Position numbers and translations under genes: made by a program. Below are positions 8,302 to 18,107 of a DNA stretch of 64,000 bases, piece after piece. Below the pieces are notes generated by a model that did no database searches, was not told where the DNA came from, and saw nothing but the letters and a program-made list of their open reading frames with translations. Numbering within the stretch: the stretch's first letter is position 1; each line of letters starts with the position of its first letter. Source of the DNA: Aminobacterium colombiense DSM 12261 (GTDB lineage: Bacteria; Synergistota; Synergistia; Synergistales; Aminobacteriaceae); contig NC_014011.1 in assembly GCF_000025885.1 (NCBI RefSeq), positions 1-64,000 on the forward strand, in the 5' to 3' direction.

Positions 8302-9153
8302 ATGGAAATTGTAAACAATATCGATTCAATAAGGCAAAAACTAGCTTGTAGCAGACGGCAGGGAAAAAGCATTGGTTTGGTTCCTACTATGGGGTTTCTC
8401 CATGAGGGGCACCTTTCTCTTGTCCGAAGGGCAGCGAAAGAAAACGATATAGTTGTGGTGAGTATTTTCGTCAATCCAACCCAGTTTGGGCCTCAAGAAG
8501 ATTTTGAGAGCTATCCCCGTGATCTTGAGCGTGATGCCCTTCTAGCCGAGGAGGCTGGCGCGAATTTTATTTTTTACCCAACAGTGGGAGAAATGTATCC
8601 TCAGAAATATGAAACCTTTGTAGAAGTAACGGAATTGACAAAGGAACTTTGTGGACGTTCCAGGCCAGGACATTTCCGGGGGGTAACCACTGTAGTTACA
8701 AAACTTTTCAATATTATTCTTCCGGACAAAGCTTATTTCGGACAAAAGGATGCTCAGCAGGCTATCGTTATCCAGCAGATGGTGAGAGATCTCAATCAGA
8801 ATGTTGAAATTTGCGTTTGTCCCATAATCAGGGAGAAAGACGGCCTTGCGATGAGTTCTCGTAACACATACTTAACGCCTGAAGAGCGAGAACAATCTAC
8901 TGTTCTCTCCGCATCCCTTGAAATGGCCCAGCAAATGATTGAAAATGGGGAACGAGATGCCGAAAGAATTAGAAAAGCAATGGAAGAGCTCATACTCAGC
9001 AAAGACAAAGCCCGTATAGACTACGTGGAAATTGTAAGCGCCCATAATTTGAAACCTGTTCAAGTTCTTTCTGGCAAATGCCTCATTGCGTTGGCTGTAA
9101 AATTTGGGGCTACCCGTCTTATTGATAATATAATGGTAACGGTAGCTCAATAA
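8302..9153 (+). CDS. panC: Pantothenate synthetase
   Basis: PanC joins pantoate and beta-alanine using ATP in the last step of pantothenate (vitamin B5, coenzyme A precursor) synthesis. The 283-aa protein shows the nucleotide-binding motif PTMGFLHEGHLSL, the central FGQKDAQQ and the late KDGLAMSSRNTYL motif, all diagnostic. ATG 8302 is preceded by GGGAGGGCGAG (8282-8292). panB and panD are not next to it; panE, the preceding enzyme of the pathway, lies alone at 39540. The next 440 bases hold the lysine-operon promoter and leader, so panC probably ends its transcription unit. Confidence 0.96.
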   Translation: MEIVNNIDSIRQKLACSRRQGKSIGLVPTMGFLHEGHLSLVRRAAKENDIVVVSIFVNPTQFGPQEDFESYPRDLERDALLAEEAGANFIFYPTVGEMYPQKYETFVEVTELTKELCGRSRPGHFRGVTTVVTKLFNIILPDKAYFGQKDAQQAIVIQQMVRDLNQNVEICVCPIIREKDGLAMSSRNTYLTPEEREQSTVLSASLEMAQQMIENGERDAERIRKAMEELILSKDKARIDYVEIVSAHNLKPVQVLSGKCLIALAVKFGATRLIDNIMVTVAQ

Positions 9154-9222
9154 GGAAGAAGGAATCTTAGTCTAATTGCGGGATGACGTTACCCTCGTCT
9201 AATGCGAAATCTTTTCTTTCTC

Positions 9223-9251
9223 TTGACAGTTTTATTTTTGTTTCGTATAAT
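9223..9251 (+). promoter_or_regulatory. Sigma-70 type promoter of the lysine operon
   Basis: TTGACA at 9223-9228 and TATAAT at 9246-9251 are both perfect consensus hexamers with an ideal 17-base spacer. Transcription would begin near 9258, about 45 bases before the start of the T-box stem I and 340 bases before asd. It is the best promoter in the window. Confidence 0.92.
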
Positions 9252-9302
9252 CCGACCCAATCCATGTGAAATGGAACTTTATAATTCTACATTGTTAAAG
9301 GC

Positions 9303-9566
9303 GATGAAACAAGGCGCTTTTCCAGGTCGAAACCTTACCAGAGATGGGTGTTCAGCGGCTGAGAGGCACCCTTAAGGGGACAGGAAAAGCCAAAAGCTTG
9401 TGGAGCTGGGGTGGAAAGGTGAATGAACTGGAGTACACTCACGAAATTGTCTTCACGTAACGAAGACCGAGTTGGGACACATGTAAAAATGTGTTCAAGC
9501 AGGGTGGTACCGCGGGCATTTAGATTTCAAGAGGCTCGTCCCTTCGGGGACGGGTCTCTTTTTTTA
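9303..9566 (+). promoter_or_regulatory. T-box leader upstream of asd-dapA-dapB-dapH-lysC
   Basis: The leader contains the diagnostic T-box sequence AGGGTGGTACCGCG at 9501-9514 and, just after it, a terminator stem (9531-9557) with loop TTCG and a run of seven T. Stem I is visible: GATGA at 9303-9307, TTTTCC (9318-9323) with GGAAAA (9383-9388), CCTTA (9333-9337) with TAAGG (9373-9377), an AGAGA segment (9340-9344), and apical GGGTG/CACCC. The 3' side of the internal loop between the two middle helices is GGACA (9378-9382), offering GAC (Asp) as specifier, yet AAA/AAG (Lys) codons lie next to it at 9385-9389. The bulge TGGT would pair with an A discriminator base, which suits tRNA-Lys better than tRNA-Asp. 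Uncharged tRNA would favour read-through. Confidence 0.93.
9531..9566 (+). terminator. T-box regulated intrinsic terminator
   Basis: A 12-bp stem with two G-U pairs (9531-9542 with 9546-9557, loop TTCG in the middle) is followed by a T run ending near 9565. Its 5' arm region overlaps the alternative pairing partner of the T-box sequence, as in standard terminator/antiterminator switches. Confidence 0.88.
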
Positions 9567-9597
9567 TTGGTTGTCAGGCAAAGGAGGAGTAATAATA

Positions 9598-10578
9598 ATG
9601 AGGGTAGCAGTTGTAGGCGCGACAGGTGAAGTGGGACGGACAATGGTTCGGGTACTTGAAGAGCAGGGAGTTAGACCGGACGAACTTCGACTTTTTGCTT
9701 CTGCCAGATCAGCTGGAACATCTTTGTCCTTTTGTGGAAATTCCTGTACAGTTGAAGAGCTAGGGACTAAAGTCTTAAAAGAAGGTTTTGACTACCTTCT
9801 TTTCTCTGCTGGTTCCAATGTGTCGAAACAATATGCTTCCATAGCTGCAGAAGCGGGATCAGTCGTTATTGACAATTCATCCGCCTTTAGAATGACTCCT
9901 GATATCCCTCTCGTAGTTCCTGAAATTAACGGGGATCTCTTGCGAGGGTACAGAGGTATTGTGGCCAATCCAAACTGCTCCACGATTCAAATGGTTCTTG
10001 GGCTCTATGAAATTCATCGTCGTTTTGGAATAAAATCTATAGTTGTGAGCACCTATCAATCGGTATCTGGAGCGGGAAAAAATGGAATAAATGAACTCGA
10101 GAGTCAAATTTCAGGCCATGTGGAGCCTAAAAAATTCGTTCGTCAAATTCATCTCAACGTAATTCCTCAGATTGGGGCAATTCTGGAAAATGGATTCTCG
10201 GAAGAAGAGATAAAAATGGTTGATGAAACTCATAAGATTTTGCAGGACGATTCTATAGGCATTTGGGCCACCACGGTACGTGTTCCAGTACTTTACGGCC
10301 ACTCGGAAACAATTTGGGTGGAAACGAGGAAGCCGGCATCTCTTGATGAGGTTCGAAAAGCCATAGAGGCGAGCGAAAACGTAGAATTGACAGATCAGGT
10401 GATCTCTCCTCTTGATGGCGCTGGAACAGATCTTGTCTATGTTTCCCGTCTTCGAGCTTTTGATGATACACGGTTTTTAATGTGGAATGTAGCGGATAAT
10501 ATTCGTGTTGGAGCGGCAACAAACGCCGTTCGCATCTTAAAGAAACATCGAGCTCTTAATGCTCGCAGCTTTGAATAG
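9598..10578 (+). CDS. asd: Aspartate-semialdehyde dehydrogenase
   Basis: Asd reduces aspartyl phosphate to aspartate semialdehyde, the branch metabolite for lysine, threonine and methionine. The 326-aa protein has the NADP-binding start VAVVGATGEVG, the catalytic cysteine in NPNCSTIQM and the catalytic histidine region YGHSETIWVE. ATG 9598 is used rather than an earlier in-frame TTG at 9571 because AAAGGAGG (9581-9588) lies 9 bases before it and homology starts there. It is the first gene of the T-box operon and is followed 14 bases later by dapA. Confidence 0.96.
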   Translation: MRVAVVGATGEVGRTMVRVLEEQGVRPDELRLFASARSAGTSLSFCGNSCTVEELGTKVLKEGFDYLLFSAGSNVSKQYASIAAEAGSVVIDNSSAFRMTPDIPLVVPEINGDLLRGYRGIVANPNCSTIQMVLGLYEIHRRFGIKSIVVSTYQSVSGAGKNGINELESQISGHVEPKKFVRQIHLNVIPQIGAILENGFSEEEIKMVDETHKILQDDSIGIWATTVRVPVLYGHSETIWVETRKPASLDEVRKAIEASENVELTDQVISPLDGAGTDLVYVSRLRAFDDTRFLMWNVADNIRVGAATNAVRILKKHRALNARSFE

Positions 10579-10592
10579 GAGGTGTGTGGTCT

Positions 10593-12807
<2,215 letters not shown>

Positions 12808-12824
12808 TTGGGAGGTTTTAGAAA

Positions 12825-14039
12825 GTGATCGTACAGAAATATGGCGGATCGTCAGTTGCGACACCAGAAATGATTCGAGCCATAGCAGAAAAAATAAAGA
12901 AGCGTGTGGAAGAAGGGGAAAAGCTTATAGTGGTTGTTTCAGCTATGGGAAAAACCACCAATAACCTCATTGACCTTGCGAACCAGGTTTCTTCAGATCC
13001 CCTTCCGCGAGAACTTGACATGCTTCTAGCTACAGGGGAACAGACGTCTGCGGCTCTTCTTTCAATGTCGCTGAACGATCTTGGTGTGCAAGCAGTATCA
13101 TATAATGCCTTTCAGCTTGGCATGATCACCACAGGAACTTTTTGTAATGCCCGCATCGTGGATATTGACATGAAAAAAGTTGAACGAGAGCTCAATCAGC
13201 GTGATGTAATAGTTGTTACAGGTTTTCAGGGGATCACTCCAGAAGGGGAGATCACTACATTGGGCCGAGGGGGCTCTGATACATCTGCTGTAGCTATTGC
13301 GGCAAAAGCAGGAGCCCGCTGTGAAATATATAGTGATGTGGCCGGAATCTATACCTGTGACCCTAAAATTTGCCCAAACGCTCAGAAACTCGACTATGTC
13401 ACCTATAACGAGGTACTGGAACTTTCGTCCATGGGGGCAAAGGTCCTTCATTCGAGAGCTGTGGAAATAGCAAAAAAATATAACGTTGAACTGTATTGTG
13501 CCTCGACTTTTTCAGATGAAAGGGGGACTCTTGTGGTGGGTACATTGCCTGAATGGTTGGAACAGCCTGTTGTTACAGGAGTTACATCTGATCCCAATCA
13601 GAGAAAGGTTACAATCAGCCCTATGCCTGGGGGAATACAGGCAATGAGTGCTTTGTTCACGGCATTGGCTGATAAAGGAATAAATGTGGATATGATATCC
13701 ACAGTAAACGATAATGGCCATTCTTACCTTACCTTTACAGTTGTTGAAGGAAAAGGTCCAGTGGTACGCAGTACGGTGGAAGAAGTAATGGCCTCCTATG
13801 ATGGCTGGCGCGTCACTGAAGATGATAAGGTTGCAAAAGTATCAGCAGTGGGCGTAGGGATGGAATCGGCTCCAGGTGTAGCTGCGAGATTTTTCTCCGC
13901 TCTCTGCAGGGAACAGATTCGAATGTATGGAACAAGTACTTCAGAAATTAAAATATCCACTCTTGTAGCGAAGACTGATGCCAATAGGGCAGTAAGGGCT
14001 CTAGTGCATGAGTTTGGTTTAACAGAGGTTGAAAATTAG
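12825..14039 (+). CDS. lysC: Aspartate kinase
   Basis: LysC phosphorylates aspartate, the entry step to the whole aspartate family. The 404-aa protein starts VQKYGGSSVATPE (kinase lysine in KYGG), has GRGGSDTSAVAIA in the kinase domain and two ACT domains from about residue 265, which give feedback inhibition in this class. GTG 12825 follows GGGAGG by about 11 bases. Placing lysC last behind a T-box with asd and dap genes indicates control of the entire upper pathway by the charge of one tRNA. It ends inside a strong hairpin (14035-14074). Confidence 0.96.
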   Translation: MIVQKYGGSSVATPEMIRAIAEKIKKRVEEGEKLIVVVSAMGKTTNNLIDLANQVSSDPLPRELDMLLATGEQTSAALLSMSLNDLGVQAVSYNAFQLGMITTGTFCNARIVDIDMKKVERELNQRDVIVVTGFQGITPEGEITTLGRGGSDTSAVAIAAKAGARCEIYSDVAGIYTCDPKICPNAQKLDYVTYNEVLELSSMGAKVLHSRAVEIAKKYNVELYCASTFSDERGTLVVGTLPEWLEQPVVTGVTSDPNQRKVTISPMPGGIQAMSALFTALADKGINVDMISTVNDNGHSYLTFTVVEGKGPVVRSTVEEVMASYDGWRVTEDDKVAKVSAVGVGMESAPGVAARFFSALCREQIRMYGTSTSEIKISTLVAKTDANRAVRALVHEFGLTEVEN

Positions 14040-14074
14040 CCAGAGCCGCTTCACATGAAGCGGCTCTGGCTAAT
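14035..14074 (+). terminator. 19-bp perfect hairpin overlapping the lysC stop codon
   Basis: Left arm 14035-14053 and right arm 14056-14074 are perfect reverse complements of 19 bases with a CA spacer. The left arm includes the lysC stop TAG. No T run follows on the plus strand; on the minus strand AATTTTC follows, so it may stop transcription arriving from the nifX-like side or protect the lysC mRNA end. Confidence 0.7.
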
Positions 14075-14145
14075 TCCCTAAGCAATGACGTGTTTTACTT
14101 CTTTGCAATATATTCTGTAGTGTGTTCTGCCATTCTATTTTTCCT

Positions 14146-14472
14146 TTACGAAAGCTCTTTTACTCTGATAAGAGCTTCTTTTAGTGTCAATCCTTCAGCT
14201 TTTATATACTTTATACCAGCGAGTTTTAAGGCATTTTCCGCATTGGGGCCGACATGGGGAACAATCACAATATCAATATTGTATTTTGAGAGAAGCCGAG
14301 CAGCAGCTCCTCCTGCGCCATGTCCTTGTTCTAAAAGAGGATTTTGTATCGTCTCAAGAAGAGTTCCCTCCTCATCGAGAATGACAAAATAGGGAGCCCG
14401 AGCAAAGCGTTCAGCAATAGAGCTTGTAAGAGAAGGTTCGTTAACAGCAGCAGCAATCCGCATACTTTTCAC
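14146..14472 (-). CDS. NifX/NafY-like dinitrogenase cofactor-family protein
   Basis: This 108-aa protein belongs to the NifX/NifB-C-terminal/NafY family (dinitrogenase iron-molybdenum cofactor biosynthesis fold): MRIAAAVNEP at the start, a middle segment ending GHGAGGAAARLL and then DIVIVPHVGPNAENALKLAG. Family members bind metal-sulfur clusters or are found with MinD-like ATPases in anaerobes without nitrogenase. No nitrogenase gene is present here, so the name describes the fold only. It is the last gene of a minus-strand cluster, directly after (2-base gap) the MinD-like gene at 14474. Confidence 0.82.
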   Translation of the reverse strand: MKSMRIAAAVNEPSLTSSIAERFARAPYFVILDEEGTLLETIQNPLLEQGHGAGGAAARLLSKYNIDIVIVPHVGPNAENALKLAGIKYIKAEGLTLKEALIRVKELS

Positions 14473-14473
14473 C

Positions 14474-15352
14474 TCACCTTTTTATTATGTTAATCAAATT
14501 TGTTAGATTGTTATAAATTGAGTCTATCTCCGGGCTCAGCGCTTCTAAAGGAATCTCTTTTTTTGATATGGCTTCCACAACATTTGGTCGGAAAGGAATC
14601 GAACCTAGAAAGTGCCAATTTTCTTTTTTAGCCTCATTCTTTATCTCCTCTCCCTTTGCTTCTGAGAGATCAGATTTATTGAGAACAATGGCCAGAGGAA
14701 CATCTAGAGAAGCGCAAAGCTTACTGAGACGAAGAAGGTCATGAAGTCCGGACAGCGACGGTTCCGTCACTGCAACGGCCAAAGTTGCTCCTGTAAGAGC
14801 CGAGATAGCAGGACAAGAGATTCCCGGAGGCCCATCGATAACGATAAATGGGACCCCCTCTTTGAGAGCTTCCTTTCTGCTCTCCTTTTTTAAACGGGCT
14901 ACAAGCATGCCTGAATTTTCTTCACCAGCATGAAGACGGGCATGCCAGAGTGGACCATACGTTGTTGTTCCTCGCCAGTATTGCCCCTGTTCATATGAAT
15001 GCATGGATATCGCCTGATGGGGACATACCAGGGCGCAGCCCCCGCACCCTTCACATTTCCATGGCAATAATGTGATCCCGTTATTTGCCTTTTCGAGAGC
15101 ATTAAAACGGCAAAACCCGACACATCCTCCGCAAACAGTACAGCGCTCAGTGTCTATTTCAGGAATCTTTCTTCCAGTAAAGGAAAAGGCTTGCTCGTCT
15201 TGCGGATTAAGTAAAAGTTGAAGGTTGGGAGCGTCCACATCCACGTCACAAAACACAGCCTTTCCACTAAAGGAAGAGCATAAAGCCGCCATAATGCATG
15301 TTTTTCCTGTTCCCCCCTTGCCGCTTATGATAACTATTTCTTTTGGAGTCAT
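14474..15352 (-). CDS. MinD/Mrp-type ATPase with inserted ferredoxin domain (second copy)
   Basis: The 292-aa protein has a deviant Walker A SGKGGTGKTCIM at residues 10-20, then an inserted two-cluster ferredoxin domain (CTVCGGCVGFCRF and CEGCGGCALVCPH, about residues 62-105), then VIDGPPGISCP, the switch II region of the MinD/NifH family. Such proteins are thought to couple ATP hydrolysis to Fe-S or electron handling, but function is not established. It overlaps the preceding homologous gene by 4 bases (15349-15352), consistent with an ATPase pair. Confidence 0.88.
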   Translation of the reverse strand: MTPKEIVIISGKGGTGKTCIMAALCSSFSGKAVFCDVDVDAPNLQLLLNPQDEQAFSFTGRKIPEIDTERCTVCGGCVGFCRFNALEKANNGITLLPWKCEGCGGCALVCPHQAISMHSYEQGQYWRGTTTYGPLWHARLHAGEENSGMLVARLKKESRKEALKEGVPFIVIDGPPGISCPAISALTGATLAVAVTEPSLSGLHDLLRLSKLCASLDVPLAIVLNKSDLSEAKGEEIKNEAKKENWHFLGSIPFRPNVVEAISKKEIPLEALSPEIDSIYNNLTNLINIIKR

Positions 15353-16194
15353 GACAGCACCTCTTTGACATGGTTAAGAATATCCGATGCGGCTTCCTGC
15401 CATTGTTTATCAATTAAAATGGGAGCGATTCCCTTAGCATAAGCACGAGCAACTTCTTTTGAAAAAGGCAAACGAGCAAGAATAGGCAGAGCCAAATTCT
15501 TGCAAAATATTTCAGCTTCTTCAATATTGCCAAGATCAGAGCGATTAATAACTACGCCTGCAGGAATATGAAGTTCGCGAACTGTTTCTGTGGCCAGGGC
15601 GAGGTCGGAGAGTCCAAAAGGTGTAGGTTCTGTCACCAGTATCACAAAATTGGACTGTTCCACTGCGGCAACCATGGGACAGGCATTTCCTGGAGGCCCA
15701 TCGACAATCTGGGGAAAAGGAAGAGAATCTGCTTTTTTTAGAACAGCGTGAATCAATGGAACAGGATTGGGTTCCCCAATATCTAATATCCCTTCAAGAA
15801 ACCAAAAGGATTCCTGATTTTTGATATTCATTATACCAATGGAAGCTTTACTATCTTTAATAGCCTTTTGAGGGCATACAAGTTCGCATACACCGCATCC
15901 ATGACACAACTGCATATTGACAACTGGCGCATGAGTACCGAATTGATTGAGTGCCCCAAAAGCACAATTATCAGCACAGACTCCGCATCCTTTACAACGA
16001 GCGGCTTCTATCTGGGGGACAACTTTATAAACATTTTCTTTCTTCGGATTTTTGATCTGAAGAACCAAACCAAGGTCGGGTTCGTCAACATCGAGATCAA
16101 TAGCTGTCCCCTTACTAAGAGAAAGAGCAAGGGAGGCAGCGATACACGTTTTGCCTGTGCCTCCCTTGCCGCTTGCGACTGTCAATCGAAACAT
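15349..16194 (-). CDS. MinD/Mrp-type ATPase with inserted ferredoxin domain (first copy)
   Basis: The 281-aa protein is a diverged paralogue of its downstream neighbour: ASGKGGTGKTCIAA near residue 10, two 4Fe-4S motifs CKGCGVCADNCAF and CHGCGVCELVCPQ around residues 65-110, and VDGPPGNACPM as the second nucleotide motif. The deviant Walker A has the signature lysine of the MinD/ArsA group. It lies 9 bases after a nifX-like gene and is followed by a 4-base overlap with the second copy. The arrangement NifX, MinD, MinD, NifX suggests a four-protein unit acting on a metal-sulfur centre; this is inference. Confidence 0.88.
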   Translation of the reverse strand: MFRLTVASGKGGTGKTCIAASLALSLSKGTAIDLDVDEPDLGLVLQIKNPKKENVYKVVPQIEAARCKGCGVCADNCAFGALNQFGTHAPVVNMQLCHGCGVCELVCPQKAIKDSKASIGIMNIKNQESFWFLEGILDIGEPNPVPLIHAVLKKADSLPFPQIVDGPPGNACPMVAAVEQSNFVILVTEPTPFGLSDLALATETVRELHIPAGVVINRSDLGNIEEAEIFCKNLALPILARLPFSKEVARAYAKGIAPILIDKQWQEAASDILNHVKEVLS

Positions 16195-16203
16195 GGCGAG
16201 CTC

Positions 16204-16554
16204 CTAAAGAGAGGAGTGGTCATGGCTGCATTGATCAGAAAGAACCTCAAGATTTTGATTGAGAAAAGCCTCTATTGTTAACTCTATAGACATCGGCTTA
16301 ACGCAGAGAACATCTATTCCTTGCGCTCGAAGCATTGCTGAAGCTCTTCCTCCGATACCCCCAGTAATAACCACATCCGCGCCTAAAGTTGCAATCCATT
16401 GAGGCATAGCCCCAGGCACATGTTCTCCTTTAGGTGTTGCATAAATCTTTCTTTCCACTTCTTTTTGATTTTCAACGTGAACAACAAGAAACTCCTCAAC
16501 GTGTCCAAAGTGTTCAGATACGGTATCTCCATTTTTAGCGATAGCGATTTTCAT
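16204..16554 (-). CDS. NifX/NafY-like dinitrogenase cofactor-family protein
   Basis: A 116-aa member of the same family as the product of 14146: MKIAIAKNGDTVSEHFGH is the classic start (with the conserved S-x-H-F-G), and ADVVITGGIGGRASAMLRAQGI the classic end. A short C-terminal tail ends CSHDHSSL, a Cys/His cluster that may bind metal. It is second in the minus-strand cluster, 15 bases after the DUF5320 gene, and so under the same Fur-type site. Confidence 0.87.
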   Translation of the reverse strand: MKIAIAKNGDTVSEHFGHVEEFLVVHVENQKEVERKIYATPKGEHVPGAMPQWIATLGADVVITGGIGGRASAMLRAQGIDVLCVKPMSIELTIEAFLNQNLEVLSDQCSHDHSSL

Positions 16555-16569
16555 GGGAAAGCTCCTTCA

Positions 16570-16860
16570 TTATTTATTTTCTTCAAGTTCCGCCAAACGC
16601 TTTCTCATATTTTCCATTTCTTCCTCAAGCACTGATAATTCTTCTTGAAGCACATTTCGTTCTTCTTCTATGGAAGGTTCGTATCCCCAACCGGGATAAA
16701 CTGGAGCCCCCCATCCTCCCATTCCACGACCGAAACCGAAGAAACGCCTTCCCCGACGTGGAAACCTTCTATAACCATATCCACCAAATCGGCAATAACC
16801 AAAACCGCGCCCTGTCATTGGACCTTGCCCTCGTGGTCCACTTCCATCATAACCAGGCAT
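16570..16860 (-). CDS. DUF5320 family protein, Gly/Arg/Phe-rich with coiled-coil tail
   Basis: The 96-aa protein begins with the DUF5320 hallmark MPGYDGSGPRGQGPMTGRG, continues with a low-complexity segment of Gly, Arg, Phe and Tyr (residues 20-60) and ends with a charged helix (residues 66-96, EEERNVLQEELSVLEEE) likely to form a coiled coil. The family accompanies NifX and MinD-like genes in many anaerobes; its role is unknown. ATG 16860 is preceded by AAGGAGGG. It is the first gene of the cluster, directly behind the Fur-type palindrome. Confidence 0.85.
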   Translation of the reverse strand: MPGYDGSGPRGQGPMTGRGFGYCRFGGYGYRRFPRRGRRFFGFGRGMGGWGAPVYPGWGYEPSIEEERNVLQEELSVLEEEMENMRKRLAELEENK

Positions 16861-16876
16861 ATATATCCCTCCTTAT

Positions 16877-16891
16877 TGATAATGATTATCA
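16877..16891. promoter_or_regulatory. Fur-type operator in the divergent promoter region
   Basis: TGATAATGATTATCA at 16877-16891 is a perfect 7-1-7 palindrome that matches the core of the classical Fur box (GATAATGATNATCATTATC). It lies 17 bases upstream of the DUF5320 gene on one side and 68 bases from the Fur-family gene on the other, so it probably controls both, including autoregulation. Confidence 0.85.
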
Positions 16892-16958
16892 TTTGCATAT
16901 ATACTATTCTCTGATAAAATAATTGTCAAGCCCTATATTGAGAAGGAGTTTCCATTCT

Positions 16959-17528
16959 ATGGAACACAATAAAAAGAAAAAGCGGCAAGATTTTTTTGAT
17001 ATCCTTAAAAAAGCTGGATTTCGCCTTACAAATCAGAGGCAGACGATTATAGACGTACTTATCGAAGGTGAAGCGGAGCATGGGAACATCCAGCTTATAT
17101 GGGAAAAAGCCCACGAGAAAGATCCCTCCATAGGTATTGCTACCGTTTATAGAACGGTGGGGTTGCTCTCTGATATGGGACTGCTCTATCGTTTTTCTCT
17201 CGATGAAGGATTTGAACGTTTTGAACTTCCTTCTTCTTCCATACATTTTCATCTTTATTGCCGTTGCTGCGGAAAAGTGCTTCATCTTAAACATGAAAGG
17301 GAGAAAGAAGAAATTATCACGGAATGGCTTGGAGAGGCAGGATTTCAACCTATTCCGCAAAGCCTCGAGTTTGCTGGAATGTGTAGTGATTGCGCTTCTA
17401 AAGTAAAAGATCACAAAAAAATGAAAGACCTTCCGTGTACCCTGGAAGTGGAAGGCAGGGGGAGAGGAAGAGGGCGTTGTGGCCGTAGACAGGGGTGTTT
17501 CCGTCAACAGAATAACACGACACTGTAG
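16959..17528 (+). CDS. Fur-family metal-responsive regulator with Gly/Arg-rich tail
   Basis: The 189-aa protein has the winged-helix DNA-binding domain of Fur proteins (AGFRLTNQRQTIIDVL, and IGIATVYRTVGLLSDMGL as recognition helix), a hinge, and a dimerisation domain with metal ligands in HFHLYCRCCGKV and a second Cys pair in MCSDCAS, giving the structural Cys4 zinc site. ATG 16959 is preferred over an earlier in-frame start at 16923 because GAAGGAG (16942-16948) lies 10 bases upstream. The last 40 residues, unusual for Fur, are rich in Gly and Arg with two extra cysteines. It faces the NifX/MinD cluster across the Fur-type site. Whether it senses iron, zinc or peroxide cannot be decided. Confidence 0.9.
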   Translation: MEHNKKKKRQDFFDILKKAGFRLTNQRQTIIDVLIEGEAEHGNIQLIWEKAHEKDPSIGIATVYRTVGLLSDMGLLYRFSLDEGFERFELPSSSIHFHLYCRCCGKVLHLKHEREKEEIITEWLGEAGFQPIPQSLEFAGMCSDCASKVKDHKKMKDLPCTLEVEGRGRGRGRCGRRQGCFRQQNNTTL

Positions 17529-17556
17529 AGGAGCTGATTTTTTCGGGCAGTTCCTT
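17527..17556 (+). terminator. Probable terminator after the Fur-family gene
   Basis: AGGAGCTG and CAGTTCCT form an 8-bp stem (one G-U) just after the stop, followed by TTGTTTTTA. This is a modest intrinsic terminator. Confidence 0.5.
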
Positions 17557-17668
17557 TGTTTTTACCCCAAATATTTCTCAAAATTCGTGAAATTATGCTA
17601 GTATAGTTACCACTCATTCTCCACTATTTTTTCTGCCCCTTACCTATTGCAGAAAGGGGAGATACATT

Positions 17669-18103
17669 GTGTTAGAAGAAAAAAACATAAGACTAGTGAA
17701 GATCCTGCTCGTGGAAAGAAAAGAAAAAGTGGAACAGGATATTTTTCAGAGTCTTAGAGAGTTGAAGATCCTCAATACTATTCATGTTGTTAGGAGTCGA
17801 TATGAGGCTTTAGAGTACCTCCGCCAGGTTGGAAAGTATTGGGATAGGCCGAAACCTGATATTGTGATGGCAGATTGCGATCTTCCAGGCAATTGTTGTG
17901 AGGGACTTTTGTTTGAAATGCGTAACGATCCTGCTCTTTGCTATATCCCAATTCTTTTTATAACATCCCAGGGCGAATCCGTTCCCTTTGAAACGTCTGA
18001 TTACATGGCGCGTTTTGTAGAAAAACCCTTTTCAGGAAGCAATATACTCGAAGCCCTGATGTCTTTTGACCGCTTTGGTATGGCTGTTGTTAAAGCAGAA
18101 TAA
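17669..18103 (+). CDS. Stand-alone response-regulator receiver protein
   Basis: The 144-aa protein is a single receiver domain of the Rcp1-like type with no output domain. Visible elements are ILLVERKEKV at strand 1, the phosphoacceptor Asp in VMADCDLPG (about residue 70), the Ser/Thr in LFITSQGE and the Lys in FVEKPFSG. The usual acidic pair at strand 1 (ED or DD) is ER here, which could weaken Mg binding. GTG 17669 follows AGAAAGGGGAG. No histidine kinase is nearby; it stands alone between two hairpins. It may act by protein contacts, for example in chemotaxis or phosphorelay, but this is not shown by the sequence. Confidence 0.83.
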   Translation: MLEEKNIRLVKILLVERKEKVEQDIFQSLRELKILNTIHVVRSRYEALEYLRQVGKYWDRPKPDIVMADCDLPGNCCEGLLFEMRNDPALCYIPILFITSQGESVPFETSDYMARFVEKPFSGSNILEALMSFDRFGMAVVKAE

Positions 18104-18107
18104 CAAT

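Noticed and set aside
9340-9370. TPP-riboswitch-like CTGAGAGG near the lysine operon
   Set aside because: The segment is the apical part of T-box stem I; the AGGGTGGTACCGCG sequence and terminator define a T-box, and thiamine genes are absent.
14146-16554. Nitrogen fixation genes
   Set aside because: The NifX-like and MinD-like proteins belong to families common in anaerobes without nitrogenase; no nifHDK, nifE or nifN is present.
16926-17507. 193-codon minus-strand frame opposite the Fur homologue
   Set aside because: The plus-strand Fur reading is unambiguous; the reverse frame has no homology or start site.
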